NCBI GenBank assembly: GCA_934309345.1
Contig: CAKRDD010000011.1
Span: forward strand, 31,460 to 95,459
Direction of reading: 5' to 3'
Origin: an uncultured Mediterraneibacter sp.
Lineage (GTDB): Bacteria; Bacillota; Clostridia; Lachnospirales; Lachnospiraceae
Length of the DNA stretch: 64,000 nucleotides
Of the stretch, positions 1 to 9,676 are shown one piece after another. The translations under genes and the position numbers were made by a program. The notes below the pieces were generated by a model that saw only the letters and a program-made list of their open reading frames with translations, was not told the origin of the DNA and did no database searches. Position 1 is the stretch's first letter. Each line of letters opens with the position of its first letter.

Positions 1-23
1 AAAAGAACAGGGGTTGAGATAAG

Positions 24-1226
24 ATGACAGAACACGATATTACCGCATGTATGCAGACATATGTGGAACACCGGGAAATGTCCGGTGGGGCACTTATGGT
101 ACGAAAAGATGGCGAGTTGATTTATCAAAATAAATGGGGAATGGCCAATCTCGACACAAAAGAAGAGGTTTCGTATGATTCCATCTACCGTATGATGTCG
201 ATGTCGAAATGTGTAACTGCAGTTGCCATTATGCAATTGATTGAGAGTGGCAAGATGGATTTGGATGATTCGTTGTCAAAATATGTGCCTGAATTCAAAA
301 ATATGCAGGTCGCATCGGATAAACGATATGTGATTGATATGAAAAATCCAAAGAAAATTCTGCTGCAGGTGCCACTTTTTAAAATGGAAAAGGTAAAGAC
401 CGTGCCTGCGGACAGAGAAATAACCATTCGTGATTTGCTGTCTCATTCATCTGGCTTGGAGCAAGGTGCAGTTGGTTTGATTGCAATGATGAAAATGAAA
501 AATGAAGATCAGATTTTGGAAGACCGTGTGATGCGATACAGCAGATACGTGTTGGATTTCCAACCTGGATCAGCAACAAATTATTCTCCACTTGCCGGAT
601 TTGATATTCTCGGTTATATCGTTGAACGCGTTTCTGGCTTACGTTTGGAAGAATATATCCAAAGGAACATTTGTGAACCGTTGGATATGAAGGATACCAC
701 TTTTTTCTTGAATGATGAACAGAAAAAACGTCTTGTTCACGTATATAAGAGAGAAAATGAAAAATTAAAAGATGTTACCGGAACAAAGGATGACATGTTT
801 GGAATGCTGCATCAGGAACCGTTACAGTTTGAAGAAGGAAGTGGAGGATTGTTCTCTACGATTATAGATTATGAACATTTTGGAGAAATGCTCTATAATC
901 AAGGAACTTATCATGGACGGCAGATTTTGAAACCTGAAACTGTATCATTGATGCATACAGAAGCAGCAGAAAAACATTTGGAATCAGAACCAGGTATGGT
1001 ATGGGGGCTGGGTATGAAGATTCGGCAAAATCCTGAAGCTGCGAAAAGCTTTGCGACAGAAGGTACATACGGATGGAGTGGAGCTTTCGGAACTCATTTT
1101 TTTGTGAGTCCTAAGGATCAAATAGAGGTTGTGTTTGTAACAAATCGTTGTGATCTTGGTGGATCAGGTTCCTATATCAGTACCAAGGTAGAAGAACTTG
1201 TCTTTGACGTGTGGGGAGGAAAGTAG
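24..1226 (+). CDS. Serine beta-lactamase-like hydrolase (class C / esterase family)
   Basis: A 400-residue protein of the beta-lactamase/transpeptidase-like serine hydrolase family (Pfam Beta-lactamase type). The nucleophile motif S-x-x-K is visible as SMSK at residues 59-62. A tyrosine motif follows as Y187-S-P (usually Y-x-N), and the DLLSHSSGL segment (about residues 138-145) is typical of the family. There is no signal peptide, so it is cytoplasmic, which argues against a cell-wall role and for an esterase or small-molecule hydrolase. It is the first gene visible in a six-gene operon with a GH3 and a GH78 glycosidase, so removal of acyl groups from plant glycosides is a reasonable inference. 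An AGGGG sequence lies 10 bases before the ATG. The operon may begin upstream of the window. Exact substrate unknown. Confidence 0.85.
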   Translation: MTEHDITACMQTYVEHREMSGGALMVRKDGELIYQNKWGMANLDTKEEVSYDSIYRMMSMSKCVTAVAIMQLIESGKMDLDDSLSKYVPEFKNMQVASDKRYVIDMKNPKKILLQVPLFKMEKVKTVPADREITIRDLLSHSSGLEQGAVGLIAMMKMKNEDQILEDRVMRYSRYVLDFQPGSATNYSPLAGFDILGYIVERVSGLRLEEYIQRNICEPLDMKDTTFFLNDEQKKRLVHVYKRENEKLKDVTGTKDDMFGMLHQEPLQFEEGSGGLFSTIIDYEHFGEMLYNQGTYHGRQILKPETVSLMHTEAAEKHLESEPGMVWGLGMKIRQNPEAAKSFATEGTYGWSGAFGTHFFVSPKDQIEVVFVTNRCDLGGSGSYISTKVEELVFDVWGGK

Positions 1227-1227
1227 C

Positions 1228-2223
1228 ATGAGTCAGAAAATAACAGAATGTACATCCTTAAGCGAATTGCAGATGAGACCGGAATGGGAGTCTCTGATTC
1301 CTTATTTAGTCTACAGTCAGAATGGATTAGGTGGCAATCTGAAGATGAACATGAGTCTTGCAGATATTGAAAAAATGCACAAAACATGGTCTGCAAAAGA
1401 TATGGCATATGGTTTGAACCGTGTTGCAGAAATTTTAGAAAGCGGTGAGAAGTTTGCTTATCCGGTGTATGATGCTGCGAGCGTGGCAGAAGATACGGAG
1501 AAAGGCGATGTGCAGATTTTTCACTTTCCGGCTGAGTCAAAACAATATGTGATTTTGGCTGCAGGTGGTGGATATGGCTCGGTCTGTTCATTACCAGAAA
1601 GTTTTCCTGTAGCTGCAAAATTAAATGAATTGGGTGTGACCGTATTCTGCTTGAATTACCGTGTCGGTGCACCGAAAGTATTTCCAAAACCGATGCAAGA
1701 TTTGGCTGCTGCATGTAAATATATTGAAGCACATGCAGATGATTTTCAGGTGAATGCCGAGGAATATGCGGTAGGTGGTTTCTCTGCCGGCGGGCATCTG
1801 GCTGCTTCATGGGGAACGAAATCAATCGGTTACGAGGTATACGGATGTCTGAAACCAAAATGTATGCTGTTAGACTATCCTTTGATTGATGTCTGGGATA
1901 CACTGCAGCAGATGCCACTGCCAGTTCGAATTATGATGGTAAAAGGCTATTTTGGAAAAGGTAATGCGGAAGAAATTTGCAAAGATTATGAGATTGTTCG
2001 AAATATGGATGCAGACTATCCACCAACATTTCTTATTCAGGCAGAGAATGACAGCACTGTTCCAATTTCGAATAGTGATAATATGAAGAATCAATTGGCT
2101 GCTCTTGGAATTGCCTACGAATACGAGAGAATCAAAACCGGTGAGCATGGCTTTGGTTTGGGAACTAGTACAGAAGCTGAGGGATGGGTAGAAAGAGCAC
2201 TTCGTTTTTGGAAACATTTATAA
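1228..2223 (+). CDS. Alpha/beta-hydrolase esterase (acetyl-esterase/lipase type)
   Basis: A 331-residue alpha/beta-hydrolase. The nucleophile elbow G-F-S-A-G-G-H places the catalytic serine at about residue 186. An AAGGGYG oxyanion-hole segment lies near residue 112. The acid is probably the Asp in AENDSTVP, and the histidine the one in GEHGFG near the C-terminus. No signal peptide. I chose ATG 1228 because GGGGAGG sits just before it and only one base separates it from the preceding stop; an in-frame ATG ten codons upstream would overlap the previous gene. This type of enzyme in glycoside operons usually deacetylates or deacylates sugars (xylan esterase/BD-FAE-like relatives). Substrate not determinable from the sequence. 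Confidence 0.85.
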   Translation: MSQKITECTSLSELQMRPEWESLIPYLVYSQNGLGGNLKMNMSLADIEKMHKTWSAKDMAYGLNRVAEILESGEKFAYPVYDAASVAEDTEKGDVQIFHFPAESKQYVILAAGGGYGSVCSLPESFPVAAKLNELGVTVFCLNYRVGAPKVFPKPMQDLAAACKYIEAHADDFQVNAEEYAVGGFSAGGHLAASWGTKSIGYEVYGCLKPKCMLLDYPLIDVWDTLQQMPLPVRIMMVKGYFGKGNAEEICKDYEIVRNMDADYPPTFLIQAENDSTVPISNSDNMKNQLAALGIAYEYERIKTGEHGFGLGTSTEAEGWVERALRFWKHL

Positions 2224-2247
2224 ATCGAAACAAATAAAGGAACGAAT

Positions 2248-4599
2248 ATGGAATTATATGATTATGAAAAAAAACATATAGAATTACTTCGCAAGGCAGC
2301 GTGTGAGTGCATGGTTCTATTGAAATCGGATGGAACATTTCCATTGGAAAAGGCGTGTGAGGTTGCTTTGTATGGAAGTGGTGCGCGTAAGACAATCAAA
2401 GGTGGAACCGGTTCGGGTGATGTCAATGTAAGACATTACGTGACCATTGAAGAGGGATTGAAAAATGCGGGCTTTCAGATTACAACATCCGATTGGATGG
2501 ATGAATATGAAGTGAAATATAAAGATGCGAGAAAATTGTTTGTCAAAGAAATAAAACAAGACGCAGATAAAAAAGGAATGCCGGCATTTTTGTTAGGAAT
2601 GGGTGCCGTTATGCCAGAACCGGAATATGAACTTCCAATTCAAAAAGATGGTGATCTTGCAATCTATGTGTTATCACGTATCTCGGGAGAAGGTTCTGAT
2701 AGAAAACCAATTGCTGGCGATTTAAAACTGACCAGGACAGAAGTGAGAGATATTTTGTATTTAAATGAACATTTCCAAAAGTTCATGTTGGTACTAAATG
2801 TGGGTGGTATTGTTGATCTTTCACCGGTAAATCATGTAAAGAATATTTTGTTGCTATCTCAGCCTGGAATGACAGTTGGTGATTCATTTGCAGATGTGAT
2901 TTTAGGAAAACAATATCCTTCTGGAAAATTATCTGCAACATGGAGCACATGGGAAGATTATGATTCAGAAATGGATTTTGGCAATCCTGATGACACCGTA
3001 TATTCAGAAGGGATGATGGTAGGATATCGATATTTTGATACAAAGAAGATTGTACCGATGTATTCATTCGGATTTGGAAATGGATATACCACATTTCGAT
3101 GGAATGTAACAAACGTAAAGCAACAACATACAAAAATGAATCTATCTGTTAACGTAGAAAATGTTGGTGATTTTAGAGGAAAAGAAGTTGTTCAGGTATA
3201 TGTATCAATGCCAAGCGGGAAAATTATACAGCCGTATCAAATGCTTGTGGCATTTCAAAAGACAAAAGAGCTCATGCCGGGAGAACAGGATGAATTGAAT
3301 CTTTGTTTCGATTTACAACAGTTTGCCTCATATGAAAGTGGTACATCTTCACGTATTCTGGAAAAAGGTGATTATGTTGTTTGGGTTGGAACGAGTAGCA
3401 GAGATACGCGTGATTGTGCACGAATATCATTGAAAGAGAATATCGTTGTAGAGCAGTTGCAGACAATTGGTCAAGACTCAGTGGATACTTATGGAACAGT
3501 TAAACGCTCTGATCAAATCAAAGAATATGAGGATTGGTTTAACAGATTAAGTGATGAGGAACTTGCATACCTCTGTGTGGGGGGATTCCAAGAGAAAGGA
3601 AGTCAAAGTATTGTTGGAAATGCTGGTATGAAAGTTGCTGGCGCAGCAGGTGAAACAACAAGTATATTTACGAAAGAAGGGCTTCCTTCGCTTGTAATGG
3701 CTGACGGACCGGCAGGACTTCGTCTGAGTCGCCAATATGGTGTAGATGAAGATGGAATTTATGCTGTCGGCGATGAAATACCAGCTGCACTAGTTGAATT
3801 TGTTGATGAGAAGATTTTGGCAATGCTTGGAAATTCGAAAGAAGTGAAAAAAGAACGAAATGGTGCGACATATAATCAATATTGTTCTGCGATTCCAATC
3901 GGAACAGCTTTAGCACAGAGTTGGAACGTAACTCTGGCAAATGAGTGTGGAAATCTTGTGGGTGAAGAAATGGAGCGATTTGGTGTGAATATCTGGCTTG
4001 CTCCGGCATTAAATATCCAGAGAAGTCCATTATGTGGTCGGAATTTTGAATACTATTCGGAAGATCCATTTATAAGTGGAAAGATGGTTGCAGCAATTAC
4101 AAAAGGTGTTCAGAGTCATCCGGGATGTGGCGTTACGGTTAAACATTTCTGTTGCAATAACCAGGAAACCAATCGTTTTCACTCAAATAGTGTTGTGGAT
4201 GAACGAACATTGAGAGATCTTTATCTGCGTGGATTTGAAATTGCAATTAAGGAAGCAAATCCTGCAGCAGTCATGACGTCATACAATTTGTTGAATGGAG
4301 AACATACTTCCCAGAGAAGAGATCTGAATGTTATGGTTCTTCGAAATGAGTGGGGATATCGAGGTTTGGTTATGTCTGATTGGCTAGTGTCAGGATTTGC
4401 TATGGAACATAAGTATCCATCTGCTTGCGCAGCAGGCTGTATCAAAGCCGGAAACGATTTAATAATGCCTGGTGGAGAAGCGGAGATACAGAATATTATG
4501 GAGGCATTGCATCATCCGGACAGTAAGTATTCGATTAGCAGAAGGGATTTAGAGGAATGTGCGGCTTCTGTTATTCGAACAGTGAAGGCATTTGTGTAA
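2248..4599 (+). CDS. GH3 beta-glucosidase, inverted domain order
   Basis: A 783-residue glycoside hydrolase family 3 enzyme in which the usual domain order is swapped. Residues about 1-250 are the alpha/beta-sandwich domain that normally comes second (LLKSDGTFPL and GGTGSGDV motifs). A fibronectin-III-like segment follows (about 270-395). The TIM-barrel domain comes last (about 430-783), with DGPAGLR, GRNFEYYSEDP, KHFCCNNQE, and the nucleophile motif VMSDW with Asp711. The same swapped order is known from rumen clostridial enzymes such as Butyrivibrio fibrisolvens BglA. No signal peptide, so it acts on imported glycosides, retaining mechanism. Its place before an alpha-L-rhamnosidase suggests the pair removes rhamnose and then glucose from flavonoid or saponin glycosides. 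beta-xylosidase or beta-glucosylceramidase-type specificity cannot be excluded. Confidence 0.92.
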   Translation: MELYDYEKKHIELLRKAACECMVLLKSDGTFPLEKACEVALYGSGARKTIKGGTGSGDVNVRHYVTIEEGLKNAGFQITTSDWMDEYEVKYKDARKLFVKEIKQDADKKGMPAFLLGMGAVMPEPEYELPIQKDGDLAIYVLSRISGEGSDRKPIAGDLKLTRTEVRDILYLNEHFQKFMLVLNVGGIVDLSPVNHVKNILLLSQPGMTVGDSFADVILGKQYPSGKLSATWSTWEDYDSEMDFGNPDDTVYSEGMMVGYRYFDTKKIVPMYSFGFGNGYTTFRWNVTNVKQQHTKMNLSVNVENVGDFRGKEVVQVYVSMPSGKIIQPYQMLVAFQKTKELMPGEQDELNLCFDLQQFASYESGTSSRILEKGDYVVWVGTSSRDTRDCARISLKENIVVEQLQTIGQDSVDTYGTVKRSDQIKEYEDWFNRLSDEELAYLCVGGFQEKGSQSIVGNAGMKVAGAAGETTSIFTKEGLPSLVMADGPAGLRLSRQYGVDEDGIYAVGDEIPAALVEFVDEKILAMLGNSKEVKKERNGATYNQYCSAIPIGTALAQSWNVTLANECGNLVGEEMERFGVNIWLAPALNIQRSPLCGRNFEYYSEDPFISGKMVAAITKGVQSHPGCGVTVKHFCCNNQETNRFHSNSVVDERTLRDLYLRGFEIAIKEANPAAVMTSYNLLNGEHTSQRRDLNVMVLRNEWGYRGLVMSDWLVSGFAMEHKYPSACAAGCIKAGNDLIMPGGEAEIQNIMEALHHPDSKYSISRRDLEECAASVIRTVKAFV

Positions 4600-4627
4600 A
4601 AGAATAGCAAACAGGAAGGAATAAAAT

Positions 4628-7363
4628 ATGGAAATATATGCAGTAAAAATTAATGGGATTGAAAATCCATTAGGTTATCTATACGATACACTCATCTGCT
4701 CTTGGAAGGTGCGCGGGGTATCTGGAAAGAAGCAGACAAATGTTGAGATTCGAGTTGCGTTGGAAGCAAATATGCAAAATGTGATTTACGAGTTGAATTC
4801 GCCAGAACTTGATTCATTGGGCGTACCATTAAAATTAGAATTGACTCCTCACACACGATATTATTATCAGATAATTGTGACAACAGATGCAAATGAAACA
4901 GTACAAAGTGAGGTGTGCTGGTTTGAGACTGCAAAACTAGCTGAAGAATGGAGTGCAAATTGGATTGGTATTGAAGAAAATGATAGTATTCATCCTGAAT
5001 TCCTGAAAAGATTTTCAATATCTAAAAAAATCTCGCAGGCGCGTCTGTACATCTGTGGTCTTGGTGTATTCGAAGCACAAATCAATGGTAAAAAGGTTGG
5101 AAACGATGTTATGGCACCATTTATCAATGATTATAAAGAGCATATTCAATATTGTACATATGATGTAACAGAACATTTAAGCGAGAAAAACGAAATTTTA
5201 GTACAGCTTGGAAAAGGCTGGTATATGGGACACTTCGGCTTAACAAATGTTGCTTATGGCATGAAGACTTTCGGCCTGATTGCAGAAGTTTATATCCAAT
5301 ATGAGGATGGAAGCGTGGAAGTAATCGGAACAGATGAGAGTTGGAATTATCGCGGAAGTGTATTTGAGAAAACATGTATCTATGACGGTGAAACACAAAA
5401 TTATCTCTTATGGGATGGAAAAGAAAATCCATGGCGCAGTGCGAAAAGAATTGATGCATTGGCAACATTAGTGGAACGCTATTCGCCGGGACTTCATGAT
5501 ATGGAAAGTCTGTCAGTGAAGGATGTGATTCATACACCGGCAGGAGAAACTGTTCTGGACTTTGGTCAAAACTTTGCCGGTGTGGTTGAGTGCACACAGC
5601 AGATTCCAAAGGGAACAACTATGAAATGGGAGTTTGGGGAAGTTTTACAGGATGGTAATTTTTATCATGAGAATTATCGAACAGCAAAATCAGAATTTGT
5701 CTATACATCGGATGGCTGTGACAGAACGATTCGCCCAAAGTTTACATTCTTTGGATTCCGTTATGTAAAGGTTTCAGGTTTAGAAGAGGTTGATGGCTCT
5801 TGCTTCACCGGTAAAGCAATCTATTCGGAAATGGATCGAACAGGAGAAATCGAAACAGGAAATGTTAAAATTAACAGACTTCACGAAAATGTAGTTTGGG
5901 GATTGAAATCAAATTTTATAGATATGCCTACGGATTGTCCGCAGAGAGACGAAAGACTCGGCTGGACAGGTGATGCACAGGTATTTTGCCGTACTGCAGG
6001 TTATTTGATGGATACACGCAGCTTTTATGCCAAATTTATTCGTGATCTTCGTTCGGATCAGATGCGAAACAACGGAAAAGCTGCTATTTATCTTCCAAAT
6101 GAATTTCCTGGTCTGTGCGCAAGCGTGTGGAGTGATATTGCTACCTTCTTGCCGGATATGCTTTATGATTACTATGGAAGCAAGGACATGCTTGCATGCC
6201 ACTATCCATTGATGAAGGACTGGGTGGATTGTATCAGAAGAGAAGACCAGAACAGGGGAGAAAAACATCTCTGGGATTTTGGATTCCAGTTTGGAGACTG
6301 GCTTGCTTTAGACGGTGCAACAGAACAGAGTACATTTGGCGCAACAGATTCCGGTTATATTGCTTCAGTATACTACTATGCGTCTACAAGCTATGTGGCA
6401 AAAGCAGCAAAGATACTTGGTTATGAAGAGGCAAAGGAATATGAGCAGCTGGCAGAAAGTATTAAGACTGCCATCTTGGATGAATATTTTACAACAAGCG
6501 GAAGAATTGCGGTTGATACGCAGACCGGTTATCTTGTTGCATTGAAGTTTGGCATTTATCGTGATAAGAATAAAATGATTGAGGCATTAAGAACTCGTAT
6601 TAAAAAAGACTGTTATCGCATCAAAGGCGGTTTTGTAGGTGCTACGATGATGAATACTGTTCTAGCTGACTGTGGAATGGAAGATCTTGCATACGATTTC
6701 CTATTCTTTGAAGGTTTTCCTGGATGGCTCTATGCAGTAAATCTCGGAGCAACCACTATCTGGGAGCGATGGAATTCAATCTTACCTGACGGAAAGATTA
6801 GCGGAACAGGAATGAACTCCTTAAATCATTATTCTTATGGTTCGGTTATGGAATTTGTATATCGTCATTCGATGGGGCTGATTCCGGTAGAACCTGGATT
6901 TAAAAAAGTATGTCTTGCGCCAAAACCGGATGTAAGAATGGGTTACTTCAAAGGCTCCTTTGATTCAGCGGCAGGTCGTTATGTATCACAGTGGGAGATT
7001 AAGAAAAACGGAGTATTGTCATTCCACATAGAAATCCCATTTGGCTGTGAGGCAGAAGTGGTATTACCTGAGCAGGAAGCAAAAGTGCTTCCTGCAGGAA
7101 GTTATGATTTCGAAATTATGACGAAGAGAGATTATCTTGCACTGTATTCCGGAACAACTCCGGTAGAAAGATTATTGGATAATCCAAAGGCAGTAGAAAT
7201 TCTTGATAAATATCTACCAGGATATATTGCATCCATCGACCGGAATGATTTGGAAGCAATGAATAAATCAATCGTAGATCAGAGAACGCGTGCAATGCTA
7301 TTCAGACAACCAACGGAAAGTTATGAAAAAGCAATTGAAGAGATTAGCAAAATTCATGTATAA
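4628..7363 (+). CDS. GH78 alpha-L-rhamnosidase
   Basis: A 911-residue family 78 alpha-L-rhamnosidase. An N-terminal Ig-like region (about 1-110) is followed by the bacterial rhamnosidase N domain (about 130-290), a concanavalin-like domain (about 300-410), the six-hairpin catalytic barrel (about 410-770) and a C-terminal beta domain. The catalytic motif DCPQRDERLGWTGD runs from Asp436 with the probable general acid Glu442. A helical tail of about 80 residues (from about 834) follows the last beta domain and is shared with the paralogue at 53796. No signal peptide, hence cytoplasmic. It releases L-rhamnose from rhamnosylated plant compounds by inversion. Good AGGAA site before the ATG; 16 bases separate it from the symporter gene downstream. 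Confidence 0.93.
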   Translation: MEIYAVKINGIENPLGYLYDTLICSWKVRGVSGKKQTNVEIRVALEANMQNVIYELNSPELDSLGVPLKLELTPHTRYYYQIIVTTDANETVQSEVCWFETAKLAEEWSANWIGIEENDSIHPEFLKRFSISKKISQARLYICGLGVFEAQINGKKVGNDVMAPFINDYKEHIQYCTYDVTEHLSEKNEILVQLGKGWYMGHFGLTNVAYGMKTFGLIAEVYIQYEDGSVEVIGTDESWNYRGSVFEKTCIYDGETQNYLLWDGKENPWRSAKRIDALATLVERYSPGLHDMESLSVKDVIHTPAGETVLDFGQNFAGVVECTQQIPKGTTMKWEFGEVLQDGNFYHENYRTAKSEFVYTSDGCDRTIRPKFTFFGFRYVKVSGLEEVDGSCFTGKAIYSEMDRTGEIETGNVKINRLHENVVWGLKSNFIDMPTDCPQRDERLGWTGDAQVFCRTAGYLMDTRSFYAKFIRDLRSDQMRNNGKAAIYLPNEFPGLCASVWSDIATFLPDMLYDYYGSKDMLACHYPLMKDWVDCIRREDQNRGEKHLWDFGFQFGDWLALDGATEQSTFGATDSGYIASVYYYASTSYVAKAAKILGYEEAKEYEQLAESIKTAILDEYFTTSGRIAVDTQTGYLVALKFGIYRDKNKMIEALRTRIKKDCYRIKGGFVGATMMNTVLADCGMEDLAYDFLFFEGFPGWLYAVNLGATTIWERWNSILPDGKISGTGMNSLNHYSYGSVMEFVYRHSMGLIPVEPGFKKVCLAPKPDVRMGYFKGSFDSAAGRYVSQWEIKKNGVLSFHIEIPFGCEAEVVLPEQEAKVLPAGSYDFEIMTKRDYLALYSGTTPVERLLDNPKAVEILDKYLPGYIASIDRNDLEAMNKSIVDQRTRAMLFRQPTESYEKAIEEISKIHV

Positions 7364-7378
7364 GAGGAGGAAATACTA

Positions 7379-8830
7379 ATGAGCAAAAAGAGTAAAGATA
7401 TGTCACAAAATGCAAAAGTAGGATTTGGCGAACATCTTGCATACGGTATAGGAGGGGGATTTGCCACAAATGCGGTAAACCTTTTCATCGGTGCATTCTT
7501 AATTGTATATCTAACAGAAATTATGAAAATCAATCCGGGTGTTGCTGCGGGAATTGTCGGTGTATCAAAGTTTTTGGATGGTATTTCAGATTTGATTGCA
7601 GGACGAATCATTGACAAGACACACAGCAAATTTGGAAAAGCCAGAGTCTGGCTGCTTCGTATGATTCCGTGTACAGTTATTTCGTTACTGTTATTGTATC
7701 TGATGCCAAGCAGTCTCACGGGTACGGCACAGATTGTATATGTATTTGTGATGTACAATCTTGTTTCTACAGGATGTTATACATTCAGTTATGTAGCGTT
7801 TATGGCATTAAACGGTCTTATGACAACGAATCAGAAATCCCGTGGTTTAAACGGCGGTATCAACATGGTAGGAAATGTAATTGCAAGCTTGCTTGGAAAT
7901 GCAACGATTATCACTGCATTAAAACTTTTAAGCTCAGACCCTTCGTTCTCACCATATGGAGACAGAACTGGATGGATTAAATTGCTAGTCATCTGGATGA
8001 TTGTCGGAATGCTTGCGCAGGTTCTGATTGTATTTGGAACGAGAGAACGTGTGATTGAAAATGCAGGTAAAGACGATGGGAAAGAAAGTAAGAAAGCAGA
8101 AGTGTCTGTATTTACAACATTAAAAGCACTCTTTAAAAACAAGTATTGGATTTATAATATTATTATTGCAGTAGTGATTCAGTTCCTCATGGGAGCAACC
8201 GGATCTACAACATCCTATTATATGACATATGTAGTAGGAGATGCGGAATTCTATCAGGTGTTTTCTACAGCAAATTCTCTGGCAATGCTTGGGTTTATGC
8301 TGGTGGGATTCCCAATCATGGCAAAACTTGGAAAGCGTAACGCGGTACTGGGTGGTCTTATTATACGTGGTATTGGTACATTACTTCCATTGTTTTCGAA
8401 TGCAAAGCCAATTTTGCTTGTAGCAGGTGTGATCGGTGGAGCTGGATATGGGATTGCAGGATGTGCGTTTGCATCTATCATTCAGGATACATTGACTTAC
8501 GGCGAATGGAAAAACGGTTATAGTATGATTGGTATGGGAAATGCCGCAAACTCTTTTGCAGGAAAAATCGGAAACAGCCTTGGAACTATCGTACTCGGTT
8601 TGGTTATGAATGCTTCTGGATATGTAGCAGGAGCTGCGCAGCAGACTGCTTCTGCATTGATAGGATTTAAGGTTATGTTTATCTTCCTTCCGGCAGCAAT
8701 GATCGTCCTGGCAATCGTTGCAGCAGCTCTCTATGATTTGGATAAAATTTATCCACAGATTGCTGCTGATCTTGCAGAAGGAAAATATGCGCCTGGTGTA
8801 ACTGTGTATGGTGAAAAGAAAGAGTCATAA
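7379..8830 (+). CDS. GPH-family (MelB-like) sugar:cation symporter
   Basis: A 483-residue, roughly 12-helix membrane transporter of the glycoside-pentoside-hexuronide:cation symporter family. The diagnostic cytoplasmic loop after helix 2 reads FLDGISDLIAGRIIDKT, followed by SKFGKARVW, as in MelB and LacS. It is expected to co-transport an intact glycoside with Na+ or H+ across the inner membrane. It sits between the rhamnosidase and the MBL hydrolase with gaps of about 15 bases and an AGAGGAGG site before the ATG, so it is co-translated with the operon. A close functional counterpart lies at 52246 in the second glycoside operon. Substrate is inferred, not proved, to be a rhamnosylated glucoside. 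Confidence 0.92.
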   Translation: MSKKSKDMSQNAKVGFGEHLAYGIGGGFATNAVNLFIGAFLIVYLTEIMKINPGVAAGIVGVSKFLDGISDLIAGRIIDKTHSKFGKARVWLLRMIPCTVISLLLLYLMPSSLTGTAQIVYVFVMYNLVSTGCYTFSYVAFMALNGLMTTNQKSRGLNGGINMVGNVIASLLGNATIITALKLLSSDPSFSPYGDRTGWIKLLVIWMIVGMLAQVLIVFGTRERVIENAGKDDGKESKKAEVSVFTTLKALFKNKYWIYNIIIAVVIQFLMGATGSTTSYYMTYVVGDAEFYQVFSTANSLAMLGFMLVGFPIMAKLGKRNAVLGGLIIRGIGTLLPLFSNAKPILLVAGVIGGAGYGIAGCAFASIIQDTLTYGEWKNGYSMIGMGNAANSFAGKIGNSLGTIVLGLVMNASGYVAGAAQQTASALIGFKVMFIFLPAAMIVLAIVAAALYDLDKIYPQIAADLAEGKYAPGVTVYGEKKES

Positions 8831-8845
8831 AAAGGTGGAAATATT

Positions 8846-9637
8846 TTGAAGGAAACATTTTTTTCGACAGAAATCGCAGATGGAATTTTTCTGATATCTG
8901 TGACAAATAAATCAAATATTGCGATGGAGGAACTGGTAAAACCACAAAAGGCAACTGCAAATTCTTATCTCGTTGTCGGAGAAGAAAAGGCATTGCTCTT
9001 CGACTTAGCAATCAATCAGGAAAATCTGTGGGATTACGCGTGCTCCCTGACAGACAGACCGGTTCAATTGGTATTAAGCCATGGACATGTGGATCATATT
9101 TTTTATCTGAATAAGAGAGAAGAGGTATGGCTCCATCCCGATGACATGGATATGGTGAAAAATGGAGTTCCCGGAGTGAATGAACCAACTCATCCTTGTC
9201 CTGTGTTGCATTCGCTAAATGAGGGAGATGTGATAGAATTGGGAAACAGAAAATTGACGGTTTATCATATTCCGGGACATACACCGGGAAGCATTCTGCT
9301 TCTAGATCAAAAAACAAAGCTTCTTTTGTCGGGTGATTCTGTAGCAAGAAGGCTGCTCTTCGGTGTGGGAAGCGATGTAAAAATAGAGCCGTTTTGCCAA
9401 AAAGTGGAGCGGTTAAAGAAAATAGATTTTAAGGAAGCATATTCAGCACACGATAGATGTGCTTTGCCAAAAAGTCATCTCAACAGAATGTTGCAGACCA
9501 TTGAGGAAACTCAAAAAAATGGAAAGAAAATGAAAATTCCGTTTGTAGGTGAATTCAAAACTTATAAATACGGGAAAGAAACAGAGTTGGACTATTGTGA
9601 TGTTGCAATTTTCACATCGCGAAAAAAGGATAAATAA
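8846..9637 (+). CDS. Metallo-beta-lactamase-fold hydrolase
   Basis: A 263-residue MBL-fold metallohydrolase. The metal-binding motif H-x-H-x-D-H is present as HGHVDH at residues 79-84, a third histidine lies in the PGHTPGS strand (about residue 148), and a bridging aspartate in LLSGDS. The start codon is TTG at 8846, chosen because AGGTGG lies seven bases upstream. It is the last gene of the operon before a strong terminator. A homologous MBL protein closes the rhamnosidase pair in the second glycoside operon (56560), so it is likely part of the pathway. It may hydrolyse a lactone or thioester intermediate; the chemistry is unknown. No export signal. Confidence 0.85.
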   Translation: MKETFFSTEIADGIFLISVTNKSNIAMEELVKPQKATANSYLVVGEEKALLFDLAINQENLWDYACSLTDRPVQLVLSHGHVDHIFYLNKREEVWLHPDDMDMVKNGVPGVNEPTHPCPVLHSLNEGDVIELGNRKLTVYHIPGHTPGSILLLDQKTKLLLSGDSVARRLLFGVGSDVKIEPFCQKVERLKKIDFKEAYSAHDRCALPKSHLNRMLQTIEETQKNGKKMKIPFVGEFKTYKYGKETELDYCDVAIFTSRKKDK

Positions 9638-9676
9638 TAGACGCTTTATATCAGAAGTAGAGCAATTGTAAAGGTG

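Noticed and set aside
1172..1918. A 248-codon minus-strand frame opposite the esterase gene
   Set aside because: Composition rich in His, Ser and Gln is typical of an antisense shadow; the plus-strand gene has all catalytic motifs.
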